Source: Nocardioides humi
GTDB taxonomy: Bacteria > Actinomycetota > Actinomycetes > Propionibacteriales > Nocardioidaceae
Length of the DNA stretch: 64,000 nucleotides
Reading direction: 5' to 3'
Assembly (NCBI RefSeq): GCF_006494775.1
Contig: NZ_CP041146.1
Location: 4,340,001 to 4,404,000 of the forward strand
The translations under genes and the position numbers were made by a program. Position 1 is the stretch's first letter. Each line of letters begins with the position of its first letter. Below, piece by piece: positions 35,512-45,343 of this stretch. The notes beneath the pieces were generated by a model. It was not told the DNA's origin. It worked only from the letters and a program-made list of their open reading frames with translations, and did not search any database.

Positions 35512-37122
35512 GTGAAGACTGATTCTTCCGCGCAGGCCACGACCGACCTCCTCGAGGGTGCCCTGGCTGCCGGGAACACGGCGGCCGACGCGCCGCAGCT
35601 CGACCCGGACACCCCGGTCCTCAGGCTCCGCAACGTCTCCAAGACGTTCCCCGGCACGCACGCCCTCAAGGGCATCGACCTGGACATCGCGCCGGGCGAG
35701 GTGCGGGCACTGGTCGGCCAGAACGGCTCCGGCAAGTCGACGCTGATCAAGGTGCTGGCCGGCTACCACGCGCCCGACCCGGGGTCGGAGAGCTGGTTCA
35801 ACGGCGAGGAGTTCCACCTGGGCAGCCGCGACGGTCTCGGCTCCAGCCATCTCCGCTTCGTCCACCAGGACCTCGGCCTCGTGCTGGAGATGAACGCGGT
35901 CGAGAACCTCGCCCTGACGGCGGGCTTCGCCACCGGCCTCGGTGGCCGGGTGGACTGGGGCGAGCAGCGCCGTCGAGCCGAGGAGACCATCGCGCGTCTC
36001 GGCGTCGATCTGGACGTGCGCAAGCCGCTGGCAGAGGCGACTCCGGTCGAGCGCACCGTGGTCGCCATCGCGGCCGCGCTGACCGGCTGGGAGAGCGGTC
36101 GCGGCCTTCTCGTCCTGGACGAGCCCACGGCGGTGCTGCCGCACACCGAGGTGGGCCGGCTGCTCGACATCGTCCGTGGTGTTCAGCGGATGGGCGCCAG
36201 CGTCCTCTACGTCAGCCACCGCCTCGACGAGATCTTCGCGATCGCCGACAAGGTGACCGTGCTCCGCGACGGGCGGGTCACCGCGACCCGGGACGCCGCC
36301 GAGCTGAACACCCAGTCGCTGGCCGAGCTCATGGTCGGAGACCAGGTGGACGCCGCATTCCGGCTCGGCCGCCCCGTCGTCGCCGCCGACGCCTCGCCGG
36401 TGCTCAGCGTGCGCAACCTCTCCGGCGTCCAGGTGAAGGACCTGGGCCTCTCCGTGGCCCGCGGCGAGATCCTCGGCATCGCGGGGTTCGCCGGCTCGGG
36501 CGCCGACGAGGCCGCCTACCTGCTGGCCGGCGCTCGGCCGGCCGGTGAGATCCAGGGTGAGATCCGTCGTGGCGACGGCTCCTGGGAGCCGGCCGGCGCG
36601 GCGCTCACCAGGCAGCGGCTGCCGCTCGTCCCCGCTGACCGCGCCGGCGAGGCCGTCGTGGCCGACTTCAGCGTCGCCGACAACCTGACCGTCCGGGTCC
36701 TCGACAGGTTCCGCACTCTCCTCGGTCTGTCCGCGCGGCGTGAGAACGCGTTCGTCGAGGAGTGGATCAAGCGGTTGGAGATCAAGGTCTCCGCGCCGGA
36801 CGCCTCGATCATGAGCCTGTCCGGTGGCAACCAGCAGAAGGTGATCATGGGCCGCTGTCTGGCCTCGGACCCCTCGCTGGTGATCCTTGCCGAGCCGACC
36901 GCCGGGGTCGACGTCGGCACCCGGCAGGCCATCTACGAGCTGATCGGGCAGCTCGCCGACGACGGTCTCGCCGTGATCGTCACCTCGACCGACACCACCG
37001 ATCTGCTTGCTCTCTGCTCCCGCGTCGTCGTGCTCAACGGCGGCCACGTCGTCGCCGAGCTCGCCGGCGAGCAGATCACCGACCAGGCACTGCTCGCCGC
37101 CATGGAAGCAGGAGACCGATGA
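35512..37122 (+). CDS. Sugar-type ABC transporter ATPase (RbsA/MglA-like, two domains)
   Basis: This 536-residue protein holds two ABC domains. The first has GQNGSGKSTLIKVLAGYHAP (near residue 77), a Q-loop and LVLDEPTAVLP; its signature motif is degenerate (ATPVERTVV instead of LSxGxxQ). The second has a degenerate Walker A (GFAGSGADE) but a good signature LSGGNQQKVIMGR and Walker B LVILAEPTAGVD. This asymmetry is normal in the CUT2 family. Start GTG 35512 is chosen from the promoter geometry; ATG 35494 would lie inside the operator. It pairs with the permease downstream and probably with the binding protein at 58372. Confidence 0.9.
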   Translation: MKTDSSAQATTDLLEGALAAGNTAADAPQLDPDTPVLRLRNVSKTFPGTHALKGIDLDIAPGEVRALVGQNGSGKSTLIKVLAGYHAPDPGSESWFNGEEFHLGSRDGLGSSHLRFVHQDLGLVLEMNAVENLALTAGFATGLGGRVDWGEQRRRAEETIARLGVDLDVRKPLAEATPVERTVVAIAAALTGWESGRGLLVLDEPTAVLPHTEVGRLLDIVRGVQRMGASVLYVSHRLDEIFAIADKVTVLRDGRVTATRDAAELNTQSLAELMVGDQVDAAFRLGRPVVAADASPVLSVRNLSGVQVKDLGLSVARGEILGIAGFAGSGADEAAYLLAGARPAGEIQGEIRRGDGSWEPAGAALTRQRLPLVPADRAGEAVVADFSVADNLTVRVLDRFRTLLGLSARRENAFVEEWIKRLEIKVSAPDASIMSLSGGNQQKVIMGRCLASDPSLVILAEPTAGVDVGTRQAIYELIGQLADDGLAVIVTSTDTTDLLALCSRVVVLNGGHVVAELAGEQITDQALLAAMEAGDR

Positions 37123-38215
37123 CCACCGCCCAGGAGCACCCCGTGACTGCTGCACCCGACACCGCCTCCGACGTCGACGCTCCGATCACGACGACGGGAA
37201 GCGCCTCGTCCCGAGCCTCGACGAGCCGTTCGCTCCTCGGGCTGCTCAGTCCCAAGCGGGTCAGCGCGCTCTACGTGCTCGCCGTGATCATCGTGATCTT
37301 CTCGTTCTGGGCGCCGGAGACCTTCCCGCGGATGGCCACCGTCCAGCAGATCCTCAACGGCAACGCGGTGATCGGTCTGGCGGCGCTGTCGATCGCGATC
37401 CCGCTGTCCGCCCGGGTCTTCGACCTGTCCTTCGCCTACACGATGTCGTTGTCCGGGGTCACCGCCGCGCACCTGCTCGCCAACAAGGACTGGTCGCTGT
37501 CCGCATCCATCGCCGCGGCGCTGGGCATCGCGCTGGTGGTCGGCCTGATCAACGCAGTCGTGGTGGTGGTCCTGCGCGTCGACTCGATGATCGGCACGCT
37601 GGCCACCGGATCGATCATCCAGGCGTTCATCACCTTCGTCACCAACGAGATCCCCATCACCGACTCCAAGCTGTACGGCGGCTTCTCCGACATCGGGCAG
37701 AAGCAGTTCCTCGGGCTGATCCTGCCGGTCTGGTACATGTTCGTCGCTGCGGCGCTGCTCTGGTTCCTGCTCTCGCACACCGCCACCGGTCGGCGCATCT
37801 ACGCCACCGGCTTCAACACCGAGGCCGCCCGCCTGACCGGCATCAAGACGAAGCGGATCCAGTTCTGCTCGCTGCTCGTCTCCGCGGTGATCGCCGGATG
37901 GGCGGGCATCGCCCTGGCGGGCGTCCTCGGCTCCGGCTCGCCGACCGCGGGAACGCCGTATCTGCTGCCTGCGTTCGCAGCGGCGTTCCTGGGCGCCACC
38001 CAGCTGACGCCCGGCCGGTTCAACGCCTGGGGCACCGTCCTCGGCGTGATCACGCTGGGGCCGGCACCACCGGCCTCTCCCTGGCCACCGCCCCGGCGTG
38101 GGCATCGAACATGTTCACCGGCGTCGTCCTGATCGCCGCACTCGCCGTGACCACGGTGCAGCGCAAGCCCCGGACCGGCAAGCGCCGGTTCTCGCTGAGG
38201 CGCTCCGCCGCCTGA
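37119..38215 (+). CDS. Sugar-type ABC permease (RbsC-like), one apparent frameshift
   Basis: This permease of about 365 residues (ATG 37119, 4-bp overlap with the ATPase) has a polar 45-residue N terminus, then eight to ten spans with the CUT2 motif NAVIGLAALSIAIPLSARVFDLSFAY and GLINAVVVVVLRVDSMIGTLAT. The coupling loop is near YATGFNTEAARLTGIKTKRI. The frame breaks at GGGG 38057-38060; one G gives LGAGTTGLSLATAPAWASNMFTG, the normal ending. Uptake of a catabolic substrate rather than a simple sugar is likely, given the setting. Confidence 0.88.
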
Positions 38216-38259
38216 GCTCCGCCCGTCGAAGATCCGCCCGTCGAAGAAGGGAACCGTCG

Positions 38260-39486
38260 ATGCCGACCCGTCCGTCCGAGTCGAAGGCCACCGGGGGATG
38301 CCCGGTGAGTCACACCGACTACCAGATCGAGCGGCCGATCCTCGAGACCTACGCCCATCTCAACGCCGAGCGTGAGGAGGCGCGATTCCTCTGGAACGAC
38401 GCCACCGACCACGGCTTCTGGATGATCAACCGCTACGACGACGTCGTCGAGGCGCTGCGGATGTTCGAGGAGTTCGGCAACGAGCAGGTCAACGCTTTCG
38501 TCAACGACATGCCGGCGAACGTGCTGTTGCCCCAGCAGCTGAACCCGCCGGAGCACACGCGGCTGCGTCGGATGCTCAACCCGTTCTTCTCGCCCGCGGC
38601 CGTCAAGCGGCTGGAGCCGTTGGCACGCGAGCGGGCCCGGGCGATGGTGACGGAGATCAGGGAGCGCGGAGCCGACGATCTGACGACCGGCTTTGCGCTG
38701 CTGTACCCGACGGAGCTGTTCCTGGCGCTGCTGGGGCTGCCGGTCGAAGACGGACCGGAGTTCCTGTGGCGGATCGAGGCGATCTTCGGCGGACTGCTCA
38801 AGGCGGGGGAGGGCTCCGAGGAGGAGGCGGCGGCTGCGAGTGCCTGGATCACGGCGTACTTCAACGAGAAGGTCGAGGAGCGGCTCGCCGACCCGGGAGA
38901 TCCAGAGACCGACCTGATCACGCGGATCCTGACCCATCCGGTGGGGGAGAAGATGCTCGAGCGCCACGAGGTGCTCACCGTCATGTCGACCCTGATGCTC
39001 GCCGGACTGGACACCACCCGCAGCGCACTGGGCTACATCTTCTATCACCTGTCCAACGACACCGCCTTGCGCCACAAGGTGACGGCCGATCCTTCGTTGT
39101 GGCCGCGGTTCATCGAGGAGTCGGTTCGGCTGTACTCGCTGATCATCGAGGACGGGCGCCTGGCGAAGTCCGACCTCGACCATCACGGGCTGCCCATCGA
39201 GAAGGGCGACATGCTGTGGCTGGGACTGGCGGCCGCGAACCGTGACCCGAGGAAGTTCGAGAATCCGGACGAGTTCGACATGGACCGCGCGAACCTGAGC
39301 CACCATCTCGGCTTCGGCGCAGGTCAGCACCGCTGCATCGGGATGCACCTGGCGCGCTCCGAGCTCGTCATCGCCCTCGAGGAGTGGCACGCGCAGATCC
39401 CGGACTATCGGATCGCCGAGGGTGTCGAGCTGCGCGAGCGCGGCGGCCAGCTGAAGCTGATGACGCTGCCCTTGGAGTGGGACTGA
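38260..39486 (+). CDS. Cytochrome P450 (paralogue 1)
   Basis: This 408-residue soluble P450 hydroxylates a substrate using electrons from the ferredoxin at 32452. The I-helix motif is AGLDTTRSALGY (near residue 248), ExxR is EESVRL (near 287), and the haem-cysteine loop FGAGQHRCIGMHLAR places the cysteine near residue 357. It starts MPTRPSESKATGGCPVSHTDY, sharing GCPV.HTD with the P450 at 56118, which is a clear paralogue (WNDA..HGFW, LNPPEH, FSPAAV). It follows the ABC permease by about 45 bp. I cannot assign a CYP family by eye. Confidence 0.93.
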   Translation: MPTRPSESKATGGCPVSHTDYQIERPILETYAHLNAEREEARFLWNDATDHGFWMINRYDDVVEALRMFEEFGNEQVNAFVNDMPANVLLPQQLNPPEHTRLRRMLNPFFSPAAVKRLEPLARERARAMVTEIRERGADDLTTGFALLYPTELFLALLGLPVEDGPEFLWRIEAIFGGLLKAGEGSEEEAAAASAWITAYFNEKVEERLADPGDPETDLITRILTHPVGEKMLERHEVLTVMSTLMLAGLDTTRSALGYIFYHLSNDTALRHKVTADPSLWPRFIEESVRLYSLIIEDGRLAKSDLDHHGLPIEKGDMLWLGLAAANRDPRKFENPDEFDMDRANLSHHLGFGAGQHRCIGMHLARSELVIALEEWHAQIPDYRIAEGVELRERGGQLKLMTLPLEWD

Positions 39487-39488
39487 CC

Positions 39489-40058
39489 TCAGCTGCTGGC
39501 CGGGACGGGAAGGGGCAGCTCGCAGGCGCCGTCGAAGCCCAGCGTATGGGTGAAGCGGCCGACGGCGATCCACGTCGCGATGCTGTAGGTCAGGTCGACG
39601 ATCTCCGCCTCGTCGAACGCGTTGTGCATCCGGACCCACCACTGGTCGTCGTGCGGGGTCTCGCGGGGGGTCTCGGCCATCCGCTCGGCGTACTCGATCG
39701 CCAGGCGCTCCCTTTCGGAGAACAGCTCCGAGGTGCGCCACGAGGTCACTGCGTCGTAGAAGGACTCATCGGGTGCGGGGCCCCTGTCGATCGCGGGCGG
39801 CCCGCCGTTCGGTCCGGTGCCGACCCGGGCTGCGAGCTCGCCGGCGTCGGCGGCGAGGCGGAAGCCTCGGCAGGCGAGGCAGCCGTTGATGTCGGCGATC
39901 CTGATCCGCGCTGCCTCCGCGACCCGGAGGCTCAGCCGCGAGCTCTCGTAGACCGTGCGCGACAGGGCGATGAACGCATCGGCCATCGCGGGCTGGAGCC
40001 CGTTCCAGGCGGCCGACCGGGGATCGTCCGGGCTCCGCACGTCGGCGACTCTGGCCAT
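39489..40058 (-). CDS. Carboxymuconolactone decarboxylase family (AhpD-like) protein
   Basis: This 189-residue protein has the CMD-type motif NGCLACRGF with two cysteines (near residue 60) and a downstream ERLAIEYAERMAE helix, followed by histidine in RMHNAFDEAEIVDLTY. Members are lactone decarboxylases or peroxidase-like AhpD proteins; the CxxC pair favours the AhpD-like group, which may protect against peroxides from uncoupled P450 turnover. ATG 40058 follows GAGGAGAG. It is convergent with the P450, two bases from its stop, and divergent from the SDR at 40119. Confidence 0.82.
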   Translation of the reverse strand: MARVADVRSPDDPRSAAWNGLQPAMADAFIALSRTVYESSRLSLRVAEAARIRIADINGCLACRGFRLAADAGELAARVGTGPNGGPPAIDRGPAPDESFYDAVTSWRTSELFSERERLAIEYAERMAETPRETPHDDQWWVRMHNAFDEAEIVDLTYSIATWIAVGRFTHTLGFDGACELPLPVPASS

Positions 40059-40081
40059 GGCTCTCCTCGAGGGTGGCGGCG

Positions 40082-40127
40082 TTGACGCTGGCTGTCACGC
40101 CTGACATATTTCATTATCATGAATCGC
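40082..40127 (+). promoter_or_regulatory. Promoter and operator, leaderless SDR start
   Basis: TTGACG (40082-40087) and CATATT (40105-40110) are 17 bp apart; ATG 40119 is eight bases after the -10. TTTCATTATCATGAATCGC (40109-40127) matches the island motif and overlaps the start codon. Confidence 0.65.
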
Positions 40128-40907
40128 ATATACACCTTCCGTCAAGATGACGCCCTCTCCGACGACGGTGCTCGCCCGGTGCTGGTGGTGACGGGTGGCG
40201 CGCGCGGGATCGGCGCCGCGATCGTCGAGGCGGCCGTGGATCAGGGCTGCGCGGTCTGCTTCAGCTATGTCAGCGACGACCAGCGGGCGGCGAGCGTTCA
40301 GGCGAAGCTGTCGACGCCCCAGGTGCCGGTGCTGGCGGTCAAGGCGGACGTGGCGGATCCGGACTCGGCGGCACTGCTCATCGATCGCGCGGCATCGCTC
40401 GGTGATGTGGTGGGTCTGGTCAACAACGCGGCGATGCTGAACCGGATCGGCCTCTTCGTCGAGAGATCGCCGGAAGAGATGCGCCGTCTCGTCGAGGTCA
40501 ACGTCCTCGGCGTGATGTACGCCTGTCGGGAGGTGATTCGGCGGTGGCTGGCAGACGGAGTGCGTGGCTCGGTCGTCAACATCTCCTCGACCGGCGCCGC
40601 GGTCGGCGCAGCGGGGGAGTTCGTCACCTACGCCGCGTCGAAGGGGGCTGTCGACAGCCTGACGATCGGGCTCGGTCGTGAGTACGCACGCCATGGCATC
40701 CGTGTCAACGCGGTGAGTCCTGGCACGGTCGACACGGGCGTGCACGCGACCGTCGGCGATCCGGACCGGGCCTCGCGTCTGGCGGAGTTCATCCCGATGG
40801 GCAGGACGGGCGAGCCCATGGAGATCGCCGAGGCGGTCATGTGGCTGCTGTCCGAGCGGGCGTCCTTCGTCACCGCAGCCAACCTGCGGGTCTCCGGAGG
40901 GGTGTGA
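40119..40907 (+). CDS. Short-chain dehydrogenase/reductase
   Basis: This 262-residue SDR has a 15-residue N-terminal extension, then VTGGARGIG (near residue 27), NNAAM, catalytic serine in NISSTGAAVG and YAASK. The ending VTAANLRVSGGV is typical. ATG 40119 is likely the first base of its mRNA. The next gene, a cyclase-family hydrolase, begins four bases after its stop, so the ketone produced may be passed to ring opening. It is not closely related to the two paralogous SDRs at 34614 and 53513. Confidence 0.88.
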   Translation: MNRIYTFRQDDALSDDGARPVLVVTGGARGIGAAIVEAAVDQGCAVCFSYVSDDQRAASVQAKLSTPQVPVLAVKADVADPDSAALLIDRAASLGDVVGLVNNAAMLNRIGLFVERSPEEMRRLVEVNVLGVMYACREVIRRWLADGVRGSVVNISSTGAAVGAAGEFVTYAASKGAVDSLTIGLGREYARHGIRVNAVSPGTVDTGVHATVGDPDRASRLAEFIPMGRTGEPMEIAEAVMWLLSERASFVTAANLRVSGGV

Positions 40908-40911
40908 GCCG

Positions 40912-41825
40912 ATGTCCTGGGTGGGCCGTCCTCCCGGTGACGACGACGTGCGAGCGTACGCACACACGCTGGCCGACCGGCAGATGCAGGAGGCGACGTC
41001 CGGCAGGGGAGCGATCGCGTACCTGACGGCGGAGACCCGCCGGCAGGCGTTGGCCGAGGTCCGCGAGGGTGTGACCTACTCGCTGGCCCAGCCCATCTCG
41101 GCGGTGCCAGGCCCCGACCAGATCTTCGGCCCGCCGCTGCACCTCGACCTCGAGCCGCCGTTCGCCGAGCAGGCCGGAGAGGGCGGCAGATACGACTACC
41201 TCGGGCTGGCTGTGCACGGATTCGATCTCACGCACGTCGACGCCCTGTCGCACACGAGCTACCAGGGCCGCTTCTTCGGAGGGCGATCGGTGGCCGAGGC
41301 CCGGAAGACGCTCGACGTGAGGATGGCAGCCGACGGGCTGGTCGCCCGTGCCGTGCTGCTGGACGTTCCCGACGCCAGGGGCTGGAGTGGATCGATCACG
41401 GGACGCCCGTGCTGCCCGCGGAGATCGAGGAGATCCTGCGGCGACAGAAGGTCACGCCTCGTCCCGGCGACGCCTATCTGCTGTACACGGGGCGAACCCG
41501 GCGACTCGCCGAGGCGGGCGGACGCGCGATCGACAGCCAGCCCGGATGGCATGTCGGCTGTCTGCCCTGGCTGCGCGATGGACAGGCGTCGGTCGTCGGT
41601 TGCGACGTCGTGTGCGAGTACATGCCGTCGGGATACGCCTTCCGGATCCCGTTCCACACCTTCGGCATCTCGCAGCTCGGGCTGTGGATCCTCGACACCC
41701 TCGACCTCGATCGAGCGGTCCGGCACTGCCGGCGGACACGCCGCTACGAATTCGCGCTGATCGTCGCGCCCCTTCCCCTCGTCGGCGGCACGGGCAGCCC
41801 GGTCAATCCCCTCGCGATCTTCTGA
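40912..41825 (+). CDS. Cyclase-family metal hydrolase (KynB-like), one apparent frameshift
   Basis: Proteins of this family are metal-dependent hydrolases (the best known, KynB, opens an amide); many act on cyclic amides or lactones. The metal motif appears as HGFDLTHVDALSHTSYQGRFFGG near residue 103, a variant of HxGTHxDxPxH. The frame breaks at GGGG 41378-41381; one G restores ARGLEWIDHGTPVLPAEIEEIL, and the gene then runs to the TGA at 41825 with ISQLGLWILDTLDLDRA. It follows the SDR by four bases. Lactone or cyclic ketone-derived substrate is inferred. Confidence 0.82.
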
Positions 41826-41834
41826 TCCGGATGC

Positions 41835-41876
41835 TTGACGATGATTCGATTCATACATACCATTATCGATGATTGT
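41835..41876 (+). promoter_or_regulatory. TRAP transporter promoter and operator
   Basis: TTGACG (41835-41840) and TACCAT (41858-41863) are 17 bp apart. TACCATTATCGATGATTGT (41858-41876) is a copy of the island motif over the -10 and start of transcription. Confidence 0.6.
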
Positions 41877-41961
41877 GAGAGCAGTCACAGACGGCCGGCG
41901 CGGCGGAGATGAGGCCGGTCCGTTCATTCGCTACGACAGAGTGTTGAGAGGAACGTCAGAC

Positions 41962-43239
41962 ATGAGCCGGGTTGCTAGCAGGCTGCGACGACTTCGTGCG
42001 GGGCGGCCCCTGATGCTCGTCGCGATCATGGCGGCGCTCGTGCTCAGCGGGTGTGCCGAGCAGGAGGGCGAGCAGAAGGGCGGCGGCGTGGGGCTTGCGA
42101 TCGGGGCCACGAAGGAGGACTTCGTGGCCGCGTTGGCCGACATGTCGCCGGTGACGCTGCGGCTCCAGAGCACGGCACCCCAGGGGGCGGCGACCGGGCG
42201 GAGGTTCGAGGACTATGCCAAGGCGGTCGAGGACTGGTCGGGCGGCAAGATCACGTTCGACATCGCCTATGCCAACGCGGTCGTACCGCCCGCCGAGGTC
42301 GCCGATGCGATCAACGATGGTCGCCTCGACATGGGATCGGTCGTCACCACCCTCGTGCCGACGGACTTCCCGGTGAACGGCGCCCTGTGGGATCTCAGCT
42401 TCCTCGGTCGGCAGTCGCCGGTCGGAGGGCTTCTGCAGTCCGAGGCGATGCTGCTCGATGCGTCGGTGTCCACGCCGGAGATCTACGACGAGTTCGCCGA
42501 CCTGGGCCTCTTCCCGGTCGTTCCCGCCTTCACGGCCGGATCGGTCGGGCTGGCCTGCTCGAGCGAGCGCAACGGGCTGGACACCCTCGGCGGGAACATC
42601 GTGGCCAGCCAGAGCCGGACTACCGAGGCCCAGGCGCGAGCTCTGGGGATGACCCACGTGTCGGCGAACTACACCGAGATGTTCGAGAGTCTGGAGCGTG
42701 GAGTCGTCGACTGCACTCTCACCAGCCTGACGGTGGCCGCGCTCTCGGGCTTCATTCCAGCGGCCCCTCACTTCGTCATCGACCAGGAGACCGGGTTCGG
42801 GAACTCCGGCGGCTCGTTCGTGGTCAACGCTGACAAGTGGGACTCCCTGCCGCTGGCGGCACGCCAGCTCCTCTTCGACCGCGCGGACGTCTTCCTGACC
42901 GCGAACTTCGAGGGCGCCTGGGACAACATCAAGGATGCCGTCGGCCAGTTCGACGAGGCTGACGGCGAGGTCTCGCCGATGGAGCCGGACACCAAGGCCG
43001 AGCTGGAAGCCTTCAACAAGAGCCTGATCGACGCTGCCCGGAGCAATGCCGCCATTGCCGACGCGGAGGGGTTCGTCGACACGATCGAGGAGTCCCTCCA
43101 GACCTGGAGCGACCTGGAGGGCGACGCACCGACGGACTACGCCGAGTTCGCCGACTGGTACGAGAGCGGCTCCGTGGACCTCACCTCCTACCTCGAACGC
43201 CTCTGGACCACCACCATGGACAAGAAGAGGCCGCGTTGA
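41962..43239 (+). CDS. TRAP transporter substrate-binding lipoprotein (DctP type)
   Basis: This 425-residue protein has a signal peptide ending in lipobox VLSGCAE (near residue 32). The mature protein shows DctP features: VTLRLQSTAPQGAATGRRFEDYAKAVEDWSGGKI and a binding-cleft segment GNIVASQSRTTEAQARALGMTHVSANYTEMFESLERGVVDC. TRAP binding proteins capture organic acids. ATG 41962 follows GAGAGGAACG. It overlaps the fused permease by 4 bp (TTGA). Confidence 0.9.
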   Translation: MSRVASRLRRLRAGRPLMLVAIMAALVLSGCAEQEGEQKGGGVGLAIGATKEDFVAALADMSPVTLRLQSTAPQGAATGRRFEDYAKAVEDWSGGKITFDIAYANAVVPPAEVADAINDGRLDMGSVVTTLVPTDFPVNGALWDLSFLGRQSPVGGLLQSEAMLLDASVSTPEIYDEFADLGLFPVVPAFTAGSVGLACSSERNGLDTLGGNIVASQSRTTEAQARALGMTHVSANYTEMFESLERGVVDCTLTSLTVAALSGFIPAAPHFVIDQETGFGNSGGSFVVNADKWDSLPLAARQLLFDRADVFLTANFEGAWDNIKDAVGQFDEADGEVSPMEPDTKAELEAFNKSLIDAARSNAAIADAEGFVDTIEESLQTWSDLEGDAPTDYAEFADWYESGSVDLTSYLERLWTTTMDKKRPR

Positions 43240-45284
43240 CGGAGAAGGTCGCCCAGCTCGACCACCCGACCGAGGCCGAGGCGGCGGCGGGCCGGAGACG
43301 CCTCTCCGCGAATCTCTACGACCGACTGATCGAGGTTCCGGTCTCGCTGATCCTCATCGCGATGGTGCTGCACGTCTCGGCCAACGCACTGCTCCGTGCG
43401 TTGGCCGGCCATCCGCTCGACAACACGCTGGAGTACACGCAGTTCTGGTATCTCCCGGCGATCGTCTTCGCCGGCTTCCTGACGGCAGCGCGACGTGGCG
43501 AGCACATCCGGGCGTCCCTGATCTTCGACAACCTCCCTTCGCGGCTCCAGCGACCGGTGTGGGCCCTCGTCTCGGTCGTGTCGGCGACATTGTCCGGCGG
43601 GTTCGCCTATTACAGCCTCCTCGAGGCGCTGGACAACCGTGAGAAGGGCCTGACCGGAGGCGTCTCGACGGTCGTGATCTGGCCGGTCACCTTCATCGTC
43701 CCGCTGATGTTCGCGCTCCTGGCCCTCCAGTTCCTCGCCGACGCCCTCCGAGCGCCACGAGCGGAGATGGTGGAGATCGGGGAGCAGGACACCGACCTGG
43801 TCTCGGTCGACTCGCTGAGCGTGCACGACGAAGCCTCCACGCCGGCGCGCCGCTGGCGCACGACCGCGCGCGAGTCGGTCGCGGTCACGAGCGTCGTGCT
43901 CGCGATCGCGTGCACAGTGGCCATCTTCCTGCCGTTGATTCCGGAGGCCATCGGCACGGCGGCCGTCGTGCTGATGCTGCTGCTGATCTTCCTCCGGCTC
44001 CCTGTCGGCTACGCACTCGTCCTTCCCGCCGTCCTCGGACTGCGCGTCCTGGCGAGCCCCCTGGCCGTGGAGAACCTGCTCGGCAAGCTCGCCTGGGACT
44101 CGTCCGCGTCGTGGTCGCTGAGCGTCATTCCCATGTTCGTCTTCATGGGCCTGCTGCTCTGGCGCAGCGGGCTCACGACCGAGCTCTTCGGCGCCGCCAG
44201 GCAGTGGCTGAGCTGGCTTCCCGGAGGGCTGGCCATCGGGACCAACGCCGCCGGAGTGGGATTGGCGTCGATCAGCGGCTCGACGGCTGCGTCGACGTAC
44301 GCGCTCTCCCGGATCGGCATCTCGGAGATGCTCAAGGCGGGCTACGACAAGCGGGTCGCCATCGGCTCCGTCGTCGTCGCCGGCCTGCCCGGCCAGCTGA
44401 TCCCTCCCAGCGTCATGCTCGTCATCTACGCGGGCATCGCCGAGGTCCCGGTCGGGGAGCAGCTCATGGCCGGAGTCGTTCCCGGGATCCTGATCGCCGT
44501 GGTGTGTGGGCTCATGCTGATGGGCCTCTTCGTCACGCGGCCGTCGTTCGCGGGAACCGGGGAGGTCTCCGACGCCGAGCCGATCTCGTGGTCGGGCCGC
44601 TTCAGGTCGCTCGGGCGGGCGTGGCCCGTTCCGGCGCTGATCCTGATCGTGCTCGGTGGCATGTTCGGTGGCATCTTCACCTCGACCGAGGCGGGAGCGG
44701 CAGGTGCGCTCGGCGCGCTGCTGGTGACGCTCTGGCTGCGTCGCGGCGATCGGCCGCTGAGTGCCGTGGCACAGGCCGCTGTGGGAACCGTCAGCGCCAC
44801 GGGGGCGATCTTCCTGCTGCTGCTCGGCGCGGAGGCGCTGACGCGACTCATGTCGATCACCGGACTGGCCCAGCTGTTCACGAACTGGGTGCTCGACCTC
44901 GGCCTGGGCCGGATCGGCTTCCTCCTCCTGATGCTGGTGGTCTACCTCATCCTCGGCACCTTCCTCGAGCCGCTGGCGCTGCTGCTGCTCACGGTGCCGA
45001 TCCTGATGCCGACCCTGCAGGCGCTGGACATCTCGCTGCTGTGGTTCGGCGTGTTCACCGTGTTCATGGGCGAGCTGGCCGTCGTGTCCCCGCCGGTGGG
45101 GATCGTGGCGTTCATCATCCACGGCCTGGTCCAGGATCCCGAGGTCAATCGAGGGCAGCAGATCACGCTGGGCGACGTGTACTGGGCGTCGGCCTGGTTC
45201 CTGCCCGCCTGCGTCCTCTACTGCTTCATCCTCATCTTCGTCCCCGACCTGGTGACCTTCCTTCCTGAGCTCATGGGCAAGTGA
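43236..45284 (+). CDS. TRAP transporter fused small and large permease (DctQ-DctM)
   Basis: This 682-residue protein combines the four-span DctQ subunit (about residues 30-180) and the DctM ion-driven permease (about 215-680). DctM motifs include FMGLLLWRSGLTTELFGAARQWLSWLPGGLAIGTNAAGVGLASISGSTAAS and GLPGQLIPPSVMLVIYAG. It starts at TTG 43236, overlapping the binding protein stop; no better start is close. Energy comes from an ion gradient. A carboxylic acid is the expected cargo, which fits a pathway of CoA-activated acids. Confidence 0.9.
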   Translation: MTEKVAQLDHPTEAEAAAGRRRLSANLYDRLIEVPVSLILIAMVLHVSANALLRALAGHPLDNTLEYTQFWYLPAIVFAGFLTAARRGEHIRASLIFDNLPSRLQRPVWALVSVVSATLSGGFAYYSLLEALDNREKGLTGGVSTVVIWPVTFIVPLMFALLALQFLADALRAPRAEMVEIGEQDTDLVSVDSLSVHDEASTPARRWRTTARESVAVTSVVLAIACTVAIFLPLIPEAIGTAAVVLMLLLIFLRLPVGYALVLPAVLGLRVLASPLAVENLLGKLAWDSSASWSLSVIPMFVFMGLLLWRSGLTTELFGAARQWLSWLPGGLAIGTNAAGVGLASISGSTAASTYALSRIGISEMLKAGYDKRVAIGSVVVAGLPGQLIPPSVMLVIYAGIAEVPVGEQLMAGVVPGILIAVVCGLMLMGLFVTRPSFAGTGEVSDAEPISWSGRFRSLGRAWPVPALILIVLGGMFGGIFTSTEAGAAGALGALLVTLWLRRGDRPLSAVAQAAVGTVSATGAIFLLLLGAEALTRLMSITGLAQLFTNWVLDLGLGRIGFLLLMLVVYLILGTFLEPLALLLLTVPILMPTLQALDISLLWFGVFTVFMGELAVVSPPVGIVAFIIHGLVQDPEVNRGQQITLGDVYWASAWFLPACVLYCFILIFVPDLVTFLPELMGK

Positions 45285-45343
45285 GGCCTGCGCCAGCCAC
45301 TGCATCCGAGATGGTCCTCAATAGGAAAGGTGTCGAGAGAGTC

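Noticed and set aside
43188..45305. Very long reverse-strand frame opposite the TRAP permease (also similar frames at 2154-3935 and 16921-19524, forward)
   Set aside because: Composition is dominated by Asp, Arg, His, Glu and Gly from complementing GC-rich codons, with no domain. These are typical antisense shadows.
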